Assembly: GCA_948474755.1 (NCBI GenBank)
Contig: CAOLHI010002561.1
Span: 1-64,000, forward strand
Reading direction: 5' to 3'
Length of the DNA stretch: 64,000 nt
From: Ctenosaura bakeri
Taxonomy: Eukaryota; Chordata; Lepidosauria; Squamata; Iguanidae
Position numbers and translations under genes: made by a program. Below, piece after piece: positions 58,713-64,000 of the stretch (the stretch's first letter is position 1; each line of letters starts with the position of its first letter). The notes beneath the pieces were generated by a model. It searched no databases. It was not told the origin of the DNA and saw only the letters and a list, made by a program, of their open reading frames with translations.

Positions 58713-59111
58713 CTGTATTTGCTGGTGTATAAGACACACTTTTCCCCCGAAAAATACCCTCTGAAAATACACCAGCAAATACAGTAATGCTAAATACATA
58801 GGGAAGAAAGAAGGAGCAAAATGAGTTCTTGCCCAGGCAAAACAGGAAGGAGGCGGTAAAGGAAGCCTGGTGTAGCAATCCTTACCTTCCCATCCTCTCC
58901 TGTGCATTTTGATTCTGCTGGGAGTTCTCCCTGCCTCAGCAAAACAGGAAGGGAGGAAGTGGGGGAAGCCTGGTGAAGCACTCTTTTCATTCGCCTCCTT
59001 TCCTGTGCAATTTGCCTCACCAGGAAACTAAAAAAAATTTCCTGAAAGATACCCCTTGAAAAATGGCGTGCATCTTATATGCCGGTGTGTCTAATATACT
59101 GACAAATACAG
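58713..59111. mobile_element. Tc1/mariner-like MITE with TA duplication
   Basis: CTGTATTTGCTGGTGTATAA at the left and CTGTATTTGTCAGTATATTA (inverted right end) are bordered by TA on both sides (58711-58712, 59112-59113). A third terminus, 'TACACCAGCAAATACAG', lies inside at about 58770-58786 and makes a small hairpin with the left end. The interior holds a direct duplication ('AAAACAGGAAGGAGG' and 'AAAACAGGAAGGGAGG' blocks). Non-coding. Confidence 0.72.
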
Positions 59112-59136
59112 TAATCCCAACTTGTTCTTGGTGTCA

Positions 59137-59315
59137 TAGAATCATAGAATCATAGAAATGTAGAGTTGGAAGAGACCACAGGGACCATCCAGTCCAACCC
59201 CCTGCCATGCAGGAACACCCTCAAAGCACTCCCAACAGATGGCCATCAAGCCTCTGCTTAAAAACCTCCAAGGAAGGAGCCTCCACTACACTTCAGAGTG
59301 CAGAACATTATCTGC
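59137..59315 (-). mobile_element. CR1 LINE 3' end (antisense), well preserved
   Basis: Begins with three ATCATAGA-type units (the CR1 terminal repeat inverted), then 'TAGAGTTGGAAGAGACCAC', 'CCCCTGCCATGCAGGAACAC' and 'CTGCTTAAAAACCTCCAAGG'. Close to the 3' end of the copy at 34.1-37.2 kb. Only about 180 bp is present, a severe 5' truncation. Confidence 0.92.
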
Positions 59316-59925
59316 TTCTGTAAGTCTAGTAAAACCAGTATCTAGCATAGCCAGCACCAAATTTATTTTTCTTTCTCTCCTACTTTAAGGTGCTTACATA
59401 AAGGAAAGATCTTCACATTTTATACTAAGAACTGCACACAAAAAAATTCTTTTAACTCAGCAAAGTTGCCCTATCTGCTTCATAATTAACATTCTGTAGA
59501 AAAAGTGCATTTGCCTGGTCTTGCCTGAAACTGTCTCTACAAGGACAGCCTATTTTTTTCAACAAATGCATTATTGTCTACTACAGTCAGCTCTCCACTT
59601 TTGCAGGTTTGCTTTCATGGAATTGATTATTTACAAATTTCTCCAGATTCTGCCCTTCTCCCCACCTTAGGCACTTCTTTTCCTGGGCAACCTTACCTGT
59701 TGGCAGCTCTGATCAGGCCACAGAGCCTTATAAAATCCTGCCTCCCATCCTCCTTATCCTTACTAGCCACTGCTTGACCAGCTAAGGTTGGGTCATATCC
59801 CAATTTCTCAGCACCACAAACCCTCTCCTGATGCCCCCTACACCCAAGGAAGGACATGGGCTAGAAAGAGGAAATACAGGGCTAACATACCAATCTATCC
59901 CCTTTCCCTCTTCTTTCCCTGACCT
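59316..59925. other. No gene seen
   Basis: No recognised structure. Confidence 0.45.
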
Positions 59926-60129
59926 GGGCCATTTCCACACTACACTGTTATGGTGCTATTATTCGACTTTCAACATCCTATGGAATTCTGGGGTTTGTAG
60001 TTTACTGAGGCCAAAAAGCTCTCTGGCTGACAATTCTCAAGGCCCCTCCCTAAACTGCAAATCCCAGGATTCCACGGGAGGTTGAAAGTGGAATAATAGC
60101 ACTATAATAGTGTAGTGCAGAATAGATGC
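59926..60129. mobile_element. Palindromic MITE, GGGCCATTTCC family (copy 6)
   Basis: GGGCCATTTCCACACTACAC on the left. The inverted right end begins to match at CTGCACTACACTATTATAG; the last nucleotides have diverged. Shares the 'GGGTTTGTAGTTTAC' and 'GGATTCCACGGGAGGTTGAA' blocks of copies 1-3. No clear duplication. Confidence 0.82.
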
Positions 60130-60385
60130 TGGTTTGGGTGCCTGTTCTCCCCACCATGCCTCAGCCCCTTGCCACAGACAAGCATGTATACCTTTTGATA
60201 TTTGCAATTTTTCCTGCACCCCTAACTCTAGCAAATGCAGAGGGCTGACTCTACTTCAGTGAGGCATGTGGTGTAAGGGACAGTGATAGATTCTTACCAG
60301 TAAGAGCTGGGGTGAGTTCATGTTTTCCCCTTAGTCAGGATGTTCATTGGCTAGTTTGGGCAAATTTATCTTTCCCTCACCCTAG
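60130..60385. other. Spacer before the third solo LTR
   Basis: Nothing recognised; ends with CTAG (60382-60385), the target duplication. Confidence 0.4.
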
Positions 60386-61310
60386 TGTTACTGCAGTTAT
60401 CTGGCCCAAACCCAAGGTCTACAATTTAATATTGGTTATGGTTAATATTTCCACATGGCACTCCATAAGATGAACTCCACGTGTCTGAGCGGGTCACGGA
60501 AAGCCTGTGTAGGCGGGCACAGCCGTATGGTCTTAATTATGCAAGCTAGGTCTAGGCCAGTAAACAACAATCTGTCGCACAGCCAGTAGTGCCCTCCAGA
60601 CACAGCCGACCATTAGGCAAATGCAAGGTTCTCAGCCCCGAACTGCTTGCTTGATGGGATTAGCGTGTCCGTCTATACAATCGCTAAGCGCTCCTCATCT
60701 GCATACTGGTCTAACAATTGGCAGTGCTGGCCAAATCTCATCAATTCTGATTTTGACCTTTCGGAGGTTTTGTCTCCACTCAAATCCCTATTGTTCTCCT
60801 CGGGAGAGGGCTAGCCTCCAGGTACAATCTTCCCTATAAAAACCCCAAGTTTGAGCTTCTTGTCGGAACGCTCGTGCCTTGCATCCCGAACTGCTGCTGC
60901 TCTATTTGGCAAGCCTCCCCTCAGCCTCCACGTGCTGGGAAACCCCGAGCCCAAGCCTCAAACTCTATTTCTCATCTCCCAGACTGCAGGATCAGGTGGC
61001 GTATCACCCCAGAAATCCCCTTAAAACCCCTATCAATTTTCCTCACTTTCTATTTCTATAATTCTTGTATGAGTGCGTGAGTGCGTGTGTCAGTGTGTGC
61101 TGAATTGATAATTGTAAAAAAATCTTTTAAATTGGACAACCATGCCTAGTTCTTGTCATGGCCTGACCCCGTAACCCATTGGGTAAAATATCTCGCTACG
61201 TTGCCCTGCCTCTCATAGTCCTAGCTTGTGCTCTGAGCTAATTCCCAATTCCCCAATATTTGGAGTGCATTTAGGTGTCCCTCCCGGGACCCCCAGAAAT
61301 CAGGGTAACA
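60386..61310 (+). mobile_element. Solo LTR, related family B
   Basis: 925 bp from TGTTACTGCAG to GGGTAACA. CTAG flanks both sides (60382-60385, 61311-61314), a 4-bp target duplication. A TATA box lies at 60835-60841. It shares with family A the TGTTA...TAACA ends and the near-terminal 'CCCTCCCGGGACCCCC' block, while most of U3 and R differ. No clean AATAAA was found; A-rich sequence at about 61118-61133 sits in its place. No internal retroviral sequence adjoins it. Confidence 0.85.
60835..60841 (+). promoter_or_regulatory. TATA box of the family B LTR
   Basis: TATAAAA inside 'TCCCTATAAAAACCCC', at the same relative place as in the family A LTR. Confidence 0.6.
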
Positions 61311-61362
61311 CTAGTCTACATCACAAAGTTGGCAGATAGACCTAGGCTCATATGTGGAATTC

Positions 61363-61559
61363 AGTGTTTGTTGTCACTGTTGTTCCTTCAAGTCATTTAC
61401 GATTTATGGTGACCCTAAGGTGAACTTATCACGGGGGTTTCTGGGACTGAGAGTATGTGATGCACCCAAGGTCAGCCAGTGGGTTTCCATGGCCAAGCAG
61501 GAATCAAACACTGGTCTCCAGGGTTGTAGTCCACAACCAAACAACTACACCATGCTATA
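61363..61559 (-). mobile_element. tRNA-derived squamate SINE (antisense)
   Basis: 'TTGTTCCTTCAAGTCATTTA', 'TTATGGTGACCCTAAGGTG', 'GGTTTCCATGGCCAAGCAGG', 'AACTACACCATGCTATAGG'. The middle 'CTTGGCAAG' segment is missing, a shorter subfamily also seen at 15.8, 19.2 and 28.6 kb. Confidence 0.88.
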
Positions 61560-61599
61560 GGACCTAGTAATTCTTGCTTTCTATTTCTTTCTCATTATT

Positions 61600-61828
61600 T
61601 TTGTTGTTGTGTGCCTTACAATCATTTCCAACCGATTCCAACCTGAGGTGACTCTATCATAGGGTTTTCTTGGCAAGAATTGCTCAGAAGTGTTTGCCAT
61701 TGCCTTCCTTGAGGTTGAGAGAGTGTGACTTGCCCAAGGTCAGCCAGTGGTTTCCATGGTTGAATGAGAATTCAAACACTGATCTTGTAGATCAGTCCTC
61801 AAATCACTATGCCACACTGGATTTCCAT
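61600..61828 (-). mobile_element. tRNA-derived squamate SINE (antisense), long form
   Basis: 'TTGTTGTGTGCCTTACAATC', 'GGTTTTCTTGGCAAGAATTG', 'GTGACTTGCCCAAGGTCAGC', and the head 'CACTATGCCACACTGG'. It retains the middle segment lacking in its neighbour at 61363, so the two are separate insertions, not a duplication. Confidence 0.88.
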
Positions 61829-63514
61829 GCAAGGAAATCCTTCCATGCAAGAATATTCCATGCAAGGATTGTGCCATTTCTACTAGTTCATATGGAGAAT
61901 GGGTACATTCTAAAATAGTTACTATGACATGAAATCCTCATGCTAACTGTTATCCTTTGATGCTCTCCTTCTCCTTCTTTAGCTGGTCTTCAGGTATCCA
62001 CAAGCTTGTATCCTTCAACTCTTCTGCCCTTTGTGTGGCAGTTGCATAAAAAGCTGCTAAAGCCACCCTTTGCCCCAGAATTGCCAGTTTATTCTTTTTC
62101 ATTGTTTGTGTAAATTCCCAGTATGTTTATTTCTCTCATAACCTAATCTTACCTTAACAATTGTCTTTGTAGATACTGCAGAGACAAACACAGACTAGTT
62201 TTCTAAGTGATGAAGTTTCAGAAAGCCCATTCAGATAAATCTTCCAAACCATGGGTCTGTACAAACTAAACAGTCTCATAATCTAAAAGCACTGATCCAT
62301 GGGTGTGGTTTACCTGATTGTCCTCCTGCTGTTTGGAAACCTACTGCACCAGAACCCTTACTAACTTCTGTCAGTGTTCTGCTCATAGATGAGAAACAGA
62401 TTTATATAATAGATATACTTACCACTAGGCTAACTACAGAGGCTTTTCTTGAACCTCAAGACTACTTGATGGAAGACCTTTGTGGAACTACACAGCCAGG
62501 AGATTTTTAAAAGACAAGACTAAGACATGCTATCAAAATAATACTGCAATATTGTCCATTAGCTCATTGTTGATAATACTTTGTGATGCAAGCCAAACCC
62601 GTACCCAAAGCTATTATAGTATATTTTCTGATTGTTTCATAGTGGTTACTAGGATACATAGCTGCATGTTAGATTAACCAGTATGACAAATAAAGCTAAA
62701 AGGCAAAAATAACCAAGAGAAGAAAGTAAAGAAAGTGTGGGGGGGGAGCAGAAGGAATAAACTGGAGAAATGAAATTTTGGAGAGGGGGTAGAAATGGGA
62801 AACAGGAATTGTGAGGTCCCACAGGCACTTAACTCTAGATACTGCACGATACTGTCCCCAATTTGGCATGGACAGCCCTAATTGTCCCTCTGACATCCCA
62901 TTTTCCAGCTGCTTTTAAAATGTCCCAGTTTCTTTCTCCTCCACCCAATTTCTCTCTTTGCCTTTAACTTATTTCTATTGCTGCAAAAGTAGAATGAATT
63001 CAACATAACTCAGCAGGGGAAAGACGAGGAGAAGTAAGTGGAATTTTGCCGTTCCCTGTAGACTCAGGCAAAAGCAAACTGCGGCAGCCTCTCCTAGCTT
63101 ATCTGCTCTTCCTCATTAATAACTTTTGCCATCTAAACCACATTCTGATGTTGTTTGGTTATATCTGCCATGGTTTCTATCTGTGAAATATTGGAGAGTA
63201 CACCACACCCAAAAAGAAATTAGCCATTGTTCTGTTAGTGGTAATATGCTGCCTTAACCTCCTGTTCTTCAACTTATATACTTTCATGATCATTAAAGAA
63301 GTTCAAAGGCTCCTGGAAGATTATAACTATTTTTCTTTTCCCAGCTACCTGGAATCCACCATCCCACCCCCATTGGCCACAGTGGCTGTAGGGTGTACCT
63401 CAGCACTGTCAGCTGAGGTTGCACATAAGAAGTGGAAAGGGAAGCCACTGGGTGCATGCCAGCAGGGATTTATGCTCTTTCAGTGAAAAGAAAGTCTGAA
63501 GCTGCACAGAAAAT
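61829..63514. other. No gene seen; short CCATGCAAG repeats
   Basis: TTCCATGCAAGGA-type words repeat about three times at 61822-61872. A G8 run is at 62739. No coding motif. Confidence 0.45.
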
Positions 63515-64000
63515 ATAGGAGCGTAGAATGTGAGAAGCATGAATCAGGGGAAGCTAGTCATTGTAGTAGAACAAAAATGGAACGTTGCAATAATTGGGGT
63601 GAGTGAGCTAAAGTGGACAGCAATTGGTCATTTTGATTCAGAAAATTACACAGTGTTTTACTCAGAAAATGAAAGTCTAAGAAGAAAAGTTTATGCTCAA
63701 CTACAAAGGCAGAAGAAGAAGAAATTGAACGATTCTGTGCTTCAGTCCATGAGTAAATTGATCACACACTAAAACAGGACTTGTCATTAGTCATGGGCAA
63801 TTGGAATGCAAAAGCAGGAAGTAGGGCAGAATAAACGATCGTAGAAAAAATTGGTCCAGGATCAAGAAATGAAGCAGGAGAGTGGCTGATTTAATTTTGC
63901 AAGGCCAACAGTTTGTCAATGGCAAACATGTTCTTCAACCAACCAAAGAGGTGACTGTGAACATGGACATCACCTGACGGCTAATCTAGAATTGAAATAG
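63515..64000 (+). mobile_element. BovB/RTE-type LINE, endonuclease start, cut by window end
   Basis: Frames give MRSMNQGKLVIVVEQKWNVA, then IIGVSELKWTAIGHFDSENY, and LVMGNWNAKAGS, SRNEAGEWL and TWTSPDG. These are the APE-type endonuclease blocks in order (catalytic Glu in SELKW, Asp-Asn in GNWN). The protein order equals that of the antisense copy at 49.7-52.3 kb. A deletion lies between ESLRRK and the Lys-rich stretch, with stops at about 63770 and 63833. The RT would follow beyond the window. Confidence 0.8.

Noticed and set aside
61363..61828. Tandem duplication of one SINE
   Set aside because: The two copies belong to short and long forms and differ throughout, so they are independent insertions.

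Overview
This window looks like gene-poor nuclear DNA from a squamate reptile, most likely a lizard. The evidence is the repeat content: CR1 LINEs with SGNH-esterase ORF1 and APE/RT ORF2, BovB/RTE LINEs, a Sauria-type tRNA SINE, many copies of a second tRNA-derived squamate SINE, and a 5S-rRNA-derived SINE. All reading frames longer than about 150 codons are either parts of retrotransposons, products of a tandem repeat, or unrecognised chance frames. I found no convincing host protein-coding exon, no functional tRNA or rRNA gene and no CRISPR. The only host gene trace I can name is a processed pseudogene of ribosomal protein L34 at about 26.67-26.98 kb.

Layout. 0-5 kb: unclassified DNA, a 48-bp minisatellite, a small foldback element and a SINE. 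5.06-5.92 kb: a complete solo LTR. 6-10 kb: CR1 debris, a palindromic MITE and a CR1 copy with a 5' inversion. 11.2-13.6 kb: an old CR1 (ORF1 to mid ORF2, with an internal deletion) carrying a nested Penelope-like insert, then a TIR element. 15.8-16.3 kb: a SINE split by a hAT-like element. 18.7-23.5 kb: SINEs and CR1 pieces, including an ORF1 esterase fragment. 25.8-26.5 kb: a striking CpG-dense, palindrome-rich TIR element holding a minisatellite, followed by the RPL34 pseudogene. 28.6-33.4 kb: SINEs, including the 5S-derived one. 34.1-37.2 kb: the youngest and longest CR1, with ORF2 broken by two frameshifts and three stops. 37-48 kb: MITEs, SINEs and microsatellites in otherwise unrecognised AT-rich DNA. 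49.6-52.3 kb: an antisense BovB/RTE LINE. 54.5-61.8 kb: foldback elements, a second solo LTR (antisense), a Tc1/mariner-like MITE, a third solo LTR of a related family, and SINEs. 63.5 kb to the end: the endonuclease start of another BovB copy, cut off by the window edge.

How the parts relate. The elements form partnerships and nests. The tRNA SINE and the 5S SINE carry nearly the same 3' tail, and that tail aligns with the 3' end of the BovB copy, as expected if BovB machinery moves them. Six palindromic MITEs and the CpG-rich element share GGGCCCTTT-like ends, and several have 3-bp target duplications. Several insertions have readable target-site duplications, so a relative order of events can be reconstructed. 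All boundaries were read by eye; no alignment or database search was run.
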